A DNA stretch of 5,979 bases, taken from assembly GCA_046154545.1 (NCBI GenBank), contig JBJXGC010000103.1, forward strand, positions 1 to 5,979, given 5' to 3'. Below, in pieces: positions 5,410 to 5,979 of this stretch. The notes beneath the pieces were generated by a model, which was given only the letters and a program-made list of their open reading frames with translations, was not told the DNA's origin and did not search any database. How positions within the stretch are numbered: position 1 is the first letter of the stretch; each line of letters starts with the position of its first letter. Position numbers and translations under genes: made by a program. Origin of the DNA: JBJXGC01 sp046154545 (GTDB taxonomy: Bacteria; Chloroflexota; Dehalococcoidia; Tepidiformales; Tepidiformaceae).

Positions 5410-5979
5410 GTGGCCGAGGGTGCGAAAGATCACGAAGTCGTGTCGGTCTATCCCCTTGACCAGGGGCAGATCGAGGAGCTCATGACAAAGGCCGGCGAAT
5501 GCGTCCTCAACTGGTCGACCCGCGACGGTTGGCCGGTTGGGGTGATGCATAGCTTCGTCTGGAAAGACGGCCGGGTCTGGATCACGATGGGCGTGCACCG
5601 GCACCGGGTCGCGGCCATCCGCCGCAACCCGAAGGTGTCGGTCGTCGTCTCCAGCGCCTCGACGAAGAACGGCCCTGGCCAGACGGTGACCATCAAGGGC
5701 CGCGGCATCGTCCACGAAGATGCCGAGACGAAGGCCTGGTTCTACCCGGCGCTCTCCTACAAGGGCCTTACCGGCGACGCCGCCGAGGACTTCGTCAAAC
5801 GGCTCGACTCGCCCCTGCGCGTGATCATCGAGGTTGTCCCGGAGAAGTGGATCACCTTCGACGGCCGGAAGATGGCGCTCGACACGGCCGGCGTCCTCCC
5901 GCCGGAGCAGCGTGGGCCGATGCTCGAGTCGGACGCCGTGCGCATGCGGCGCGAACTGGAGCGCCGGGGCCTAGGCTGA
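5410..5979 (+). CDS. Pyridoxamine 5'-phosphate oxidase-like split-barrel flavoprotein
   Basis: This 189-residue cytosolic protein fits the FMN-binding split-barrel superfamily. The core runs from an N-terminal helix (QIEELMTKAGECVL, 20-33) into strands with GWPVGVMHSFVWKDGRVWITM (40-60), then HRHRVAAIRRNPKVSVVVSS (63-82), where the R-x-x-N-P-x-V pattern is typical of PPOX-like and F420-dependent members. A further pair of strands, TVTIKGRGIVHED, and a late strand RVIIEVVPEKWITFDGRKM complete the barrel. Such proteins bind FMN, F420 or heme and reduce or oxidise small molecules; the cofactor and substrate cannot be told from the sequence. It is not clearly PdxH, because I do not see that enzyme's substrate-site signatures. 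The last 40 residues are a charged helical tail ending in RRELERRGLG. It begins with GTG after a strong ribosome site, 109 bases after the triad, and is complete at the window edge. Confidence 0.82.
   Translation: MAEGAKDHEVVSVYPLDQGQIEELMTKAGECVLNWSTRDGWPVGVMHSFVWKDGRVWITMGVHRHRVAAIRRNPKVSVVVSSASTKNGPGQTVTIKGRGIVHEDAETKAWFYPALSYKGLTGDAAEDFVKRLDSPLRVIIEVVPEKWITFDGRKMALDTAGVLPPEQRGPMLESDAVRMRRELERRGLG

Overview
This window is a G+C-rich stretch of bacterial chromosome with all its genes on the + strand. Codon third positions are strongly biased to G and C. It carries five protein-coding genes and no RNA gene, CRISPR array, insertion sequence or phage gene that I can support. I cannot fix the organism. 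The base composition and the heptamer repeat after the first gene would suit Chloroflexota or another high-G+C, deep-branching or actinobacteria-like lineage, but that is a guess from style and not a demonstrated assignment.

Layout: (1) Positions 1-1575 hold guaA, GMP synthase, complete except for the start codon and perhaps a few residues to the left of the window. (2) Positions 1576-1651 are a short spacer made largely of a 7-bp tandem repeat. (3) Positions 1652-2011 encode a 119-residue stand-alone DUF2087-type protein. Its stop codon lies inside a perfect 12-bp inverted repeat (2002-2045). (4) Positions 2095-5300 form a three-gene unit with overlapping reading frames: a circularly permuted ATP-grasp protein (COG2308 type), an alpha-E protein (COG2307 type, DUF403) and a transglutaminase-like protein (COG1305 type). 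(5) After a 109-base gap with a possible -35 box and a 10-bp palindrome, positions 5410-5979 encode an FMN/F420-type split-barrel protein of the pyridoxamine-phosphate-oxidase superfamily, with a strong Shine-Dalgarno sequence. It ends exactly at the window edge.

How the genes may work together: guaA is housekeeping purine synthesis and has no visible link to the rest. The three-gene unit is the interesting part. This gene association recurs across bacteria and has been predicted by comparative genomics to make, and perhaps trim, a peptide or amide-linked product; its real substrate is unknown as far as I know. The ATP-grasp enzyme would form an amide bond, the papain-like transglutaminase protein would cut or transfer one, and the alpha-E protein would be a helical partner. 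The alpha-E protein here shows a clear internal duplication of about 155 residues. The split-barrel gene has its own ribosome binding site and probably its own transcript, so any link to the triad is only by position.
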